The notes under the pieces are model-generated. The model saw only the letters and a list, made by a program, of their open reading frames with translations. It did not search any database and had not been told where the DNA came from. Positions 10,547 to 20,352 of a DNA stretch of 64,000 nt are shown here, one piece after another (within the stretch, counting starts at the first letter, position 1; each line of letters begins with the position of its first letter). The position numbers and the translations under genes are program-made. The DNA is taken from positions 124,001 through 188,000 of the forward strand of contig WSUB01000025.1 in NCBI GenBank assembly GCA_019633425.1. The letters are read 5' to 3'. This DNA is from Tulasnella sp. 424 (taxonomy: Eukaryota; Basidiomycota; Agaricomycetes; Cantharellales; Tulasnellaceae).

Positions 10547-12767
10547 TCAACCGACCGTTCCCGTCGTCCTTCCTTCCTTGTAAGCTTTCTTGACCTAAGA
10601 ACGAATCCGCGCTCGAGTTCAAAGATGACGCGCGAAATATTGCGTAGTTGAACTGACCTCAGCCATGAAGTTGTCGTCAATCAAAATTCTTGCTCCGGTG
10701 ATGGCCAGAGCCTTGGCATTTTGAAGGGCTATTGCATGAGCTTCTTTTGTTGCTGCAGACTTCGTAAACAAGGCGGTGTGATTTCCTCCTCCCGGTTCAG
10801 TCGGGATAGCTAACGAGGGCGATGGGGCCAAAAGCGTGTTAGGGAGAAGGCCGTCTGAGTAGTGTCGGGACGGCGAAAAGGTTTACCAAATGATGGGTGC
10901 AATGATGGTAGCTCTGTGTTCGATGAATCCCGTTAGGTCACATCCTTAAAGAAGGTTCGATTGCTCTTACCGTATGTCACGTTGCCCTGGAGTAATGGTG
11001 CAGTCCGACTCCGTCATTTTGGACTCATTCCAACACAGTGCGGTCAGACTCACAAAGTCGGTCGAACCGCCTACAGCTGCTTGGATTTGTCGAGTAGCAC
11101 TGATGCCAAATTTCTCAGACACTCTGGTGAACTCGTCAGCTGATTTATTAATGAGCGATCGCTGCCTTCTTGTTTCCTGTCAAGCTAAATCTCACCGAGG
11201 CATTCGTTCTGTCGGACATCAAAGGTTCCACCCTGCTCGCTCCACTCCATTCGGCAGTCTGTGGCAAGTGCCGCTGCCCTGAGAGTCCGTATCGGTCAGC
11301 GATAACACTCTAAATGGCTTTTAAGGGAGCGCTCACTCGAAACATTTCTTAACACGATCGTGCAATACTTGGACTTCGGCCCAGGTGGGCGCTCTGATGT
11401 ACCATCGACACTTTGAGTAGCCAGGGATCACTAGACGTGTATGCGATCACAAACCGAGGTGTTAGAACAGTAGAAACAGGAGCACGTACCGTTTGGAGCC
11501 CAGTCCTGGCCTTCGACAATTCCATGAACTCGATGGGTTGGCTTGATCTGGATATATGGTAAACGGGAACTGAGCTGAGGTGGCGAGGGGTAGGCAGCCT
11601 GCCTTACTGACCTGTTGTCGCAGGACAGATATGGCAGAGTAAGCCAGGAACGCAGCTGGTTCAGAAAGAATATTCAGTAAACTTGAGCCGCCGTGAAGGA
11701 GCGCGGAGAAGCGCACCATCGAGGGCATTTTTCCCTTCCCAAGGAGCTCCAGCGGCATGAGCGCTTCAGAAAGGGTTAGACGTATGAATTTTTATGGAGG
11801 GAATAGAGGGAGACCTACGTGTGTCCAAAGTACTGGATGGTCAAAACCTGCACGGCCAAGGAAGACCCCGTGCCAGCTGAGTGCGGTGGCCCAGCGCTAG
11901 GGTGGGCCATCAAGCAGGCATCCATTTCCTTATACCCACCGGCATCGATGAGTTTTACTTTGCCCTGGCCTCCTTCTTCCGCAGGAGTTCCCAGCAAGAC
12001 CACTTTGGCAGCGATATCATGCTTCTTGATTGCGCGAGCGACAGCAATGGCACAGCCGACTCCGATGATAGCGATGAGATTATGACCACAGGCATGACCG
12101 ATTCCGGGGAGAGCGTCCATCTCCGACTGGAAGCCCACTGTACGGCCCCCTTTTCCGACCTCAAAGGCTGCTCTCCAGGCGGTCTCGAGACCAAGGTAGT
12201 GGGGCGTCACGTCAAAGCCGTGATCCCGCATGAAGGCTGTAAGAGTGTCGTGTGCGTACTTCTCNNNNNNNNNNNNNNNNNNNNNNNNNNNNNNNNNNNN
12301 NNNNNNNNNNNNNNNNNNNNNNNNNNNNNNNNNNNNNNNNNNNNNNNNNNNNNNNNNNNNNNNGAGACCAAGGTAGTGGGGCGTCACGTCAAAGCCGTGA
12401 TCCCGCATGAAGGCTGTAAGAGTGTCGTGTGCGTACTTCTCCTGATACCCAAGTTCAGGGTGATCTAGTTTGGCAGGGTTAGTTATCATGAAATTCTAAA
12501 GTCGTACGCTGACGCACCGTGAATTTTGAGACTAAGTTCCCTTAATTCATCCGAGAGACTTTCTATTTCTTCCTCGATGGATTTGGCAACGTCAGGCCTG
12601 AAAAGAGGCTCTGCATAGCTTGGAGGTTTCCCGGTAACCTCCTTTTCCCAATCCCCGATGGTACTGAACGCTACACCTTCTCCAGCACTGACGCAGTGGA
12701 AGTCTGGCTGAGCGACTGAGCCTGAGTTAGGGTTATGGTCGATTGCAGCTTGTGTTGAATCGGCCAT
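10547..12767 (-). CDS. M20 amidohydrolase (PM20D2/AbgB-like), array copy 2, interrupted by assembly gap
   Basis: Second tandem copy. ATG at 12767 begins MADSTQAAIDHNPNSGSVAQ; TGA at 10547 follows VKKAYKEGRTTGTVG. All exons seen in copy 3 can be followed with intact GT-AG sites, including the acceptor before AIPTEPGGGNHT that copy 1 lost. Motifs SEMDALPGIGHACGHN, TPAEEGGQGK and GGGNHT are intact. Exon 2 is broken by 99 Ns (12265-12363), with the same 78 bp on both sides, so translating straight through would duplicate about 26 residues (EKYAHDTLTAF onward). I interpret this as a scaffolding artefact, and the true gene as intact and about 440 residues. Substrate unknown, as for copy 1. Confidence 0.85.
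12187..12441. other. Assembly gap (99 N) bounded by a 78-bp exact duplicate
   Basis: Ns run from 12265 to 12363. The 78 bases before them (12187-12264) are repeated exactly after them (12364-12441), both inside exon 2 of M20 copy 2. An exact repeat abutting both sides of an N run is what results when two overlapping contig ends are joined without merging. The real genomic sequence probably contains the 78 bp once and no gap, so downstream coordinates would shift by about 177 bp. Confidence 0.85.
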
Positions 12768-13421
12768 AGTAGTGGGTCTCTTGGGATGAGATGGTAGGAA
12801 GGACTTGAACACAGAGAAGCAGCTCATAATCGGAGGGTGAAAAATGAGGTGGAGGCAAGGCCGCTTGACCTCATTTGTGACCTGCTTCTCGGTCACGAGG
12901 CATGGAAGTAGCAAGACTATCGGCGGTGACGCCATTGGACTAGGAACCGCAAGCCTCTCGGCGGTGTACCGACGGTTGGGATCGATGTTTGCGGGCCACG
13001 CCTTTCCGAAGGGTATAATAGCATCGACCTTCACGTCCACGCCATAGATCATAAATCACATTTCGGCTAATCGACAGTAAGATTACAAGTATTATGGGAG
13101 TAAGTCCTACCTATCATAAGGAATGCGGCCAGCCGAGATTAGCTGGCTAAGGTCGTACAAAACGAGACCACACTGCCAACGAGAGGACTGGAGCGATCTT
13201 TCTGCCGCTCCTCAAGGTTGTTGTAAATTATCTCTTGAAGCTCCGCGGTAGGTGGGAATACAAGACGAAGGGGAGGGCGGTGCTATCTGAAGAACTCGAC
13301 AAATTTCTCTGTTTCCTGATTTAGTCTACGCATGGAAGAGGGGCTACCTTACCTCAGCATTCGTCCCACACTTTCAGGTGGCTTTGAAACTTTACTGCCC
13401 CCTACTGGACGTTTGCCCGAT

Positions 13422-13467
13422 ATGGAGACTATATACGAAGAGAAGAAGATGCCCCTCCCATAGCCAA
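13422..13467 (+). pseudogene. Relic of the CMC1 5' end (junction of copies 2 and 3)
   Basis: An ATG with the CMC1-like start atatggagact.tat..cgaagag.gaaga is preserved. It runs into a TAG after 13 codons (METIYEEKKMPLP). Similarity to the intact CMC1 first exon stops at about 13467, the same relative point as in the 10261-10304 relic. This shows that both junctions share one original breakpoint. Confidence 0.75.
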
Positions 13468-13560
13468 CCCGTAAAGAAGAACATCAAGCTCGCTGAGGAT
13501 GATGAGACAAGTACTGTAGCTTAAGACTATCCGTAGCCCTTCGACCCAACTAGCGCAGGC
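13468..13560 (+). pseudogene. Relic of the NASP 3' end (junction of copies 2 and 3)
   Basis: The sequence after the CMC1 relic still reads KKNIKLAEDDETSTVA followed by TAA at about 13522. It matches the genuine NASP C-terminus KRVKLAEDAETGSGAAA. Similarity continues into the NASP 3' UTR (aggcttt.attttggttccattccac). It has no promoter or upstream exons and is a duplication remnant. Confidence 0.8.
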
Positions 13561-13695
13561 TTTATTTTGGTTCCATTCCACGGCATCAAATTCCACACAA
13601 CTACAAAAAATCTTGACAACATTGGATCGTGATCTGCGACAGTCCCGCATTCTTGGTTGGCTGCCAGGCCGTGGTGGCGTAGCACAATTGAGACT

Positions 13696-15743
13696 TCAGC
13701 AAACGGTTCCTGTCATTCTTCCTTCATCATAAGCTTTCTTGACCTATGAACGGATTCGCGTTTAAACGTGGGGATGATGTGCGATGTCCTGCTCGGTCGA
13801 ACTGACCTCAGCCATGAAATCGTCGTCAATCAAAATTCTTGCCCCGGTGATGGCCAGAGCTTTGGCAGTTTGAAGGGCTATTGCGTGAGCTTGTTTTGTT
13901 GCTGCCGCCTTCGTAAATAAGGTGGTGTGATTTCCTCCTCCTGGTTCAGTCGGAATAGCTAACGGGGACAATGGGAGCAGAGGCGTGTTATAGAAGATGG
14001 TCCGAATAAACGGGGATGGCGAAGAGGTTTACCAAACATTGGGTGCAATGATGGTAGCTCTGTGCTCGGTGAATCGCGTTAGGTCATGCTGAAAGAAGAG
14101 AGAATTGCTCTTACCGTATGACACGTTACCCTAGATCGACGGTGCAGTCCAACTTCGTGACTTTCAGCTCACTCTCACACAGTTCAAGCAAACTCACAAA
14201 GTCGGTCGAACCGCCTACCGCTTCTTGGTTCAATCCAGTAGCATCGATACCAAATCCCTTGCACACTCTCGTGAACTCGTTGGCTGATTTGATAGTGAGC
14301 TACCTTCCGGTTTTAAGCGGTCGAGCTGAATCTCACCAAGACATTCATTCTGTCGCACGTCATAGGTTCCAACCCCTTCGCTCCATTCCATTCGGCAGTC
14401 TGTTGCGAGCGAGGCTGCCCTGGTGGGCCGTAACGGTCAATAGTGACGCCCTACACTCTCCGTACGGTCGCTCTCACTCGAAACATCTCTTGATACGGTC
14501 GTGTAACACCTGGACCTCGGCCCAGGTGGGTGCTCTTATGAGCCATTGACACTTTGCGTAGTCAGGGATAACTGAAAATGTATATGCATGATTGTGATCA
14601 AGAGTGGTTAGAGTAGGTAAAATGGTAGCGCGTACCGTTCGGAGCCCAGTCCCTCCCTTCGATAATGCCATGCACTCGATGGGTCGGCTTGATCTGAAGC
14701 CCGAATGATTCAGAGTCAGTAGGAAGGAAGCTGAGAGTGGGGGAGGATGAGCAGCTAGCCCTAACTAACCTGTTGCCGCAAGACCGATATGGCAGAATAA
14801 GCCAGAAATGCAGCTAAATCACAGAGCAAATTCAGTGAGCTTGTTAGGTAACGGATCTGGGCGGCGCACCGTCGAGGGCGTTTTTCCCCTCCCAAGGCGC
14901 TCCAGCGGCGTGAGCGCTTCAAAAGGTTAGAATATGATTTTTTACGGAGGGGATAAAGTCAGACACACGTGTGACCGAAGTATTGAACATTCAAGACTTG
15001 TATGGCGAGGAAGGAAGACGGGGTGCCAGCTGAGCGTGGGGGCCCAGCGCTAGGGTGTGCCATCAAGCAGGCATCCATCTCCTTATACCCACCGGCGTCA
15101 ATGAGCTTTACTTTGCCCTGACCTCCTTCTTCCGCAGGAGTTCCCAGCAAGACCACGTTGGCGGCGATATCATGTTTCTTCATCGCACGAGCGACAGCAA
15201 TGGCGCAGCCGACTCCAATTATGGCGATGAGGTTATGACCACAGGCGTGACCGATCCCTGGGAGGGCGTCCATCTCCGATTGGAAGCCCACTGTACGGCC
15301 CCCTTTTCCGACCTCAAAGGCTGCTCTCCAGGCAGTCTCAAGACCAAGGTAGTGGGGCGTCACGTCAAAGCCGTGATCCCGCATGAAGGCTGTAAGAGTG
15401 TCGTGTGCGTACTTCTCCTGATACCCAAGTTCAGGGTGATCTAGTTTGGCGGGGTTAATTATCATGAAATTGTAAAGGTGTACACTGACGCACCGTGAAT
15501 TTTCAGGCTAAGTTCTCTCAACTCATCGGATAGACTCTCTATTTCTTCCTCAATGGATTTGGCAACGTCAGGCCTGAAAAGAGGCTCCGGATAGCTTGGA
15601 GGTTTCCCAGTAACTTCCTTTTCCCAATCCGCGATGGTACTGAACGTGACACCTTGTCCGGCACTGACGCAGTGGAAGTCTGGTTGAGCGACCGAGCCTG
15701 AGTCAGGGTTATGGTCAATTGCAGCTTGTGTTGAATCTGCCAT
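13696..15743 (-). CDS. M20 amidohydrolase (PM20D2/AbgB-like), array copy 3
   Basis: Third tandem copy, next to the intact CMC1 gene and probably in the ancestral position on that side. ATG at 15743 begins MADSTQAAIDHNPDSGSVAQ; TGA at 13696 follows VKKAYDEGRMTGTVC. Twelve exons within 2.05 kb can be joined with GT-AG sites; two are tiny (16 nt at 14115-14130, GNVSY; then 27 nt, ELPSLHPMF). Active-site blocks SEMDALPGIGHACGHN, TPAEEGGQGKVKLIDAGG, MAHPSAGPP and GGGNHTTLF are complete, as are GHTAHAAGAPWEGKNALDAA and RQNECL. No signal peptide is seen, so a cytosolic location is likely. Probably a working amidohydrolase; the substrate cannot be read from sequence. Confidence 0.88.
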
Positions 15744-16438
15744 AGTAGTGGGTCTCTTGGTCTGAGATGGTAGGAAGGACTTGAACACAGAGAAGCATGG
15801 CTCGTTATCGTCGGGAGGACGCAACGCCATTTGACCCACCTCTGTGACCTGCTTCTCGGTCACGAGCCATAGAAGTCGACAAGACTATCGGCCGTGGCCG
15901 TGGCGCAATTGGGTTTGGTAGCCGCAACCCCCCAGGTATTTGGCGTTGTTAACTTGGTGTGGGGGTCTTCGACTCTGTCGGTGGGCGCGATGATCTACGC
16001 CCGACAGTGAACATCATACTGAGGTTCGCATCCATGCCTTGACTAACGAAATCTCATTCACCTAATCGCTAGTAAGAGTACGAGTATACAAGAGTGAGTC
16101 TAACTCTAGCAAACGAATAACGAGAAAAAGTGCGGAAGCCGGATGCATGTGTCCAATCGTGATTAGGCCAGAGTCGTATGAAACGAGACAACAACCATGC
16201 CCACGAGAGGACTCGAGTGATCTTTCTACCGCTCCTCGTAGTTGTTGTTTTAAATTATCGTCCAAATTTTCGGGGTGAGTGTGAATACCAGACGAAGGGG
16301 AGGACGGGCTGTCTGAAGAACTGGACAAATTTCTCGAGTGCCTTTATATATAGTCCGTGGAAAAGGGGCTTCCTTACCTCAGCTTCCATTCCGCACCTTC
16401 GACCTCTCTACCACCTAACGACTGAACGTTCATCCAAT
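15744..16438. promoter_or_regulatory. Divergent promoter region between M20 copy 3 and CMC1
   Basis: The 695 bp between two divergent start codons must serve both genes. A TATA-like tttatatatag (16343-16353) lies about 90 bp before the CMC1 ATG. Related sequence occurs at the two other junctions (about 9790-10260 and 12768-13421), where the TATA-like block is replaced by unrelated bases. Both of those stretches also carry the M20 promoter of their own copy. Confidence 0.6.
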
Positions 16439-16859
16439 ATGGAGACTCTATCTCGAAGAGAGGAAGAAGCGCTTTTCAAAGCTACCAAAGCAAGGGCATT
16501 GAAGGAATGCGACGTTGTCGTCAAAGGTGACCTTTTGCCCAAAAAATTCCTCTCCCTGAAGGACGGGCAGTACCAACCATTATACCCGATTTCGGTATAG
16601 AATTTGCAAATTGCGCTTCTGGTCGTTATTTCTCTGTCGTATGGGCTTGCAAAGATAAGCTCAAGGCAATGCAAGCATGTGTCTATCAATAGTAAGCACC
16701 CATACCACATTCACGCTCAGTAGCTTTTTACCGACCAACATTACTAGCACCAATCCTGACAACATGGATCAACTCCGCGCAGAGTACATACGATTACGGA
16801 GAGATAAGGGAGCCACCTTGGATATGGGTCCGAAGGAGAACAACTCTCCGTATGCCTGA
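16439..16859 (+). CDS. CMC1: COX assembly mitochondrial protein Cmc1 (twin CX9C)
   Basis: Small copper-binding protein of the mitochondrial intermembrane space needed for cytochrome c oxidase assembly. Three exons (16439-16526, 16601-16691, 16748-16859) encode 96 residues. The protein starts METLSRREEEALFKATKARAL. The first CX9C spans KECDVVVKEFANC across the first splice junction, and the second is WACKDKLKAMQAC. The tail is MDQLRAEYIRLRRDK. Both cysteine pairs needed for Mia40-dependent oxidative folding are present. Fragments of its first exon occur as relics at 10261 and 13422, left by the tandem duplication of the adjacent M20 gene. Confidence 0.92.
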
Positions 16860-17417
16860 CCGATCCCAGAGGCTCGAATGTCTTATGGACATCAAGCCGT
16901 GGCGGACCACTTCGCTCTCGAAATAACTGAATCCGTGCCGACTTGGTCGACTCAGGCCTGCAGGTGGGGAGAGGTTGATTCTACCCACATTTTCCAGCGT
17001 TAGTTGGGTGCGTTCGATACATTCTTTGTAGTACTAGCCCAATACACCCGCTATAACAATTCAGCACGCCACCAGATCACGCATAGCAATCACTTCTGTA
17101 GATCGAATCGCTTTCATTTGTCACGATTGTCAACGTAAAATCGCCGGCAATACATAGATAGACTACGACGAACGGAATCCCAAACAGAGAGCAAGCAATG
17201 AGCCAGAACGGAGAGAACGCAATCAAGGAGATTAGGAGTGAGTGAGACCATCTAAAACTAGCGATGAGGATGAGAGGATGCATGAAGGATCTGCAGAATA
17301 GATAAGAGCCTAGTGCCAGACTGGGGAAGGGGGAGAGATGCCGAGTTATAGCTACAAGTGAATTCGGACTGATGCAAAAAAAATCAAGGAGCCTCGTACA
17401 CGGGGAACGAGCTGATA
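16860..17417. other. Intergenic, nothing recognised
   Basis: This 558-bp stretch lies between the convergent ends of CMC1 and the unknown gene at 17418. It has stop codons in all frames, no tRNA-like structure that I can see, and presumably holds the two 3' UTRs. Confidence 0.6.
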
Positions 17418-19844
17418 TCAGCTATCCCCTACTACCGTACTATTCCCCCTTGCGCGAAAAGGAACAGGCTGGATCACGAGTCCTAGTCCGACCTTGCCCT
17501 TCGAAGTCGCAGAGGCGTTCGTCCCTCTCCTCTTCGACGACGCCGACGCGGAGTTATTTTCGGATTGCTTCACCGGGCTCGGTGCTCTCGGTATCCTGCT
17601 GATCATAGAAGACTGACTGGGCCTCCGGGATAGCTTGGGTGAAACCGATACAAATACCGGTGGTAGTGCTGGTGGCACCATATGAGAGGGCCCTGTTGTT
17701 CGAGGCGAGGTTGACGGCGTAGGCAGCAAGCTTATCGATGAGGACGAGTAAGGTTGCGACCCCCAGGGGTAGTCCAGGGACCCTCGTCTGTCCTGCGTTG
17801 GTGACGTCCCGGGAGTGGTGCAGCTTGCCGAACCATCGGCATTTTGTTGGAGGTGATTTTGCAATCTCCGCATTACTTGCGAACTCCTATGGCGGAGAGC
17901 ACGCGGGGAATGAGGAGGCTGCAAGGTACTCCCTCCAGCTTCAATGCGCTTTGGTCTTCTGCTCGTGCTTGTCGCCCGTGCAAGGTCCTGCGCTTTGGGA
18001 CGTAAACCCGGGTTTGCGGCTAATGCTGGATCCATTTTATGCACTGATGCATAAGACGAGGTTCGGCTCAGACTGGGTCGCGGTATCCGTGAGGTTGGGG
18101 CATTGACTACTGGCTGGTTCGCGGCACTGAAGCTCGCGTTTGACCCTCGCCTGGAACTGGGAGGAATGGTTTCTACTGCTGGTACAGGAGCTGGTGGAGG
18201 GACGGTAGTCGTTGACCAGTGGAACGCTCGACGCGGTTGAGTTGAGCTCGTGATTGAGCTTGATCGAGAAGGCCGCCGCGGTGAAGGCGAGCGTGAATGG
18301 TCATGCCGTAGGCGGATGCACAGCGTGGGGGTAATGAATTGTTGCACCTGCGAACCGCATCCACCCGAGGTTGCAGAGGAGGTGGCGTCTGACACTGAAG
18401 ACGATGCGGTGTTTGCGCGTCCTCGAGCTATCAGACGGGCTGAGGTCTCCTGAACAGCCAAAAGGAGGGCCCTTTGGCTCCGTGGTCGACCTTCGGTCCG
18501 GTCACGAGATGATGGTCGGGTGTTTGACTGAAAATCACGCGTCAGTGAACCCATGGAGGTGCCAGGGACAGAATATACATACGGATTGAAGGCGGGCAGA
18601 TTTGGAGCCAAAAATTGATTCTTTCTCTCCGTACAGAATGTCTTTTAGGCGACCTCGTGGGACAACGATTTTGGCTTTGATAGTCCTCTCGGGGTCTCCC
18701 TCTGGCAGGGGCTCATCCTCTCCTTTGATCACAGGGGAGAATTTTTCCAGATAGGGACTTGGGATTGATGATGCAGGAGTATTCGGATCACAGTCAAAGT
18801 TAGACTCCTACAGAAAGAAAAGGCCAGATGACAGGACCCTCTATGTCAGCGGGCGGATATTTTGGGCGAGGATGGAGTTCCCGCCATGTGTGACGTCATG
18901 ACGGGAGTAGCAACGTACCGAATGAACAGAGTCCGACAACGGAGGGGACGACAAGGACGAAGCTGTTGCTGGTGGAGAAGATCCTTCGATGTGCTGAAGA
19001 GTCCAGTAGTGGAAGCCAGAGAGTGATGGCTGGGCACGCCATATCATCGCAAACCCCTGAACGCGTGAAAACCCCAATGAGAAGAACATCCTCCGCATCT
19101 AGGCTGAACGCGTGCGAGTGAAAGACAACACGCACCATGTTTTCACTGCAATAGTGTTCTTTTAACTCGGTGCCAGACATGTACGGAGGACCAGGCTGGA
19201 CTTGGTGCTAGACGCGAGTGTTGCAAATGGTCGAGGTCGTAAGGCGGCAGTTTCCCAATTAGACAGTGTTCGAATCGAACCGAACAGCCAGATAACGCGT
19301 ACCTCTGGTGCACCGCTTTCGTATATACTTCCTGTTAGAGCGTCTTCAAGCACTACTTGGATGCAATGCTGCTCTGACGCCTCGTCGACGCGCCACTGCC
19401 AGGCGCTGGGGGAGCCACCCACTCGGGGTCCGTGGACTTGATTCATAAGAGACCGTAAGCGTTCATTGGAAAATGTCATAAAAGCATCTCGTTCGTCATG
19501 AAAGTACTGTAGGAAAGAGAGAAAGAGAATGAAGGGTGTTCAGACACGAAACGAACCGGGTATAGGGGCCTCCTGCCAGTCCAGGTTGGAAGACTCGCAT
19601 TACTCACTTGGTCGTGACCCGCTACGGTGGCCTCTTGTAACCATTGCTTTGAGATAGTCGCGTATGGATATCTCGCCGCGTACTTTGCCCTCTGGAGAGA
19701 AGTGAACCGGTTTGGTTAGTCGCCATTCAAACGAGTTTAATGTCAGGGGTGGTGGGGATGGGCTTTGCAATTAGAGCGACAAACCTGCAACCAGTCAAGC
19801 TCTCGAACACGTCCGAAGAGGAGTGCTTTGATGAGCTCGAACAT
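17418..19844 (-). CDS. Unknown protein with a conserved WR..PSL core and Ser/Arg/Pro-rich tail (paralog A)
   Basis: I do not recognise the family. Tracing exons from ATG 19844 gives MFELIKALLFGRVRELDWLQ, then RAKYAARYPYATISKQWLQE, an exon containing SPSAWQWRVDEASEQH and LEDALTGSIYES, then ELKEHYCSENM joined to GFAMIWRAQPSLSGFHYWTL, and VIKGEDEPLPEGD/TIKAKIVVPRGRLKDIL. A long, basic Ser/Pro/Arg-rich region follows to TGA at 17418. The core aligns motif by motif with the next gene at 20353-22549 (SP.A..W.VDE.SE, DA..GS, WR..PSL.G.H.W.LQ), so the two are paralogs in the same orientation. No membrane segment or catalytic motif is obvious, and the tail is probably disordered. Exon joins in the first half are supported by frame and by the paralog; the last exon is assigned only because it stays open. 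Confidence 0.6.
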
Positions 19845-20352
19845 GGCGTCGTGTTCGACGAGAGGAAAAAGACGTTGAGAACGTCGAGAGGTTCAAAGTG
19901 TTGGGGCGGTTGGGAGTAAATCGAGAAAGGGAATTATGGTGGTCATTTCAAAACACCCCTTACATAATCACTCGTCAGTCTCAGGGTTGCACGTGAAGGT
20001 CTAGACCCCTCCTCGTCTGCCTTTTACTCTGCTCTGGACACAGAAAGAAAAGAAAAGACGCTCTTCAAAGAGTCTTCATTGCCCTTTCTCCTTCTTTCGC
20101 TGTTCTCGACCACCGCTTTTAGACCGCTCAAAGCGACACGTTTGTTAGCTTCTTCTTGTCACCACAGCGAACGGCATTTAGTCTTCCTCATAGGGTCATC
20201 ACTGTTGGCCATCCGCACCCGTTTTCACGTCCTTTTTACGCCTGAGATCCTCGTAAGCATATGTGAAGAAAATACAGCAAATGATATAGAATACACCCTA
20301 ATCGAGTCGTGAACATACAATGGATCCATCCAGCTCGTAACTATCAAGTCGT
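19845..20352. other. Intergenic between the two paralogs
   Basis: About 508 bp holding the promoter of paralog A (minus strand) and the 3' flank of paralog B. Short pyrimidine-rich runs are present. I see no gene or RNA structure. Confidence 0.5.

Noticed and set aside
12187..12441. A true internal exon duplication in M20 copy 2
   Set aside because: The duplicate is exact and abuts both edges of an N run, and copies 1 and 3 have the segment once; an assembly artefact explains it better.
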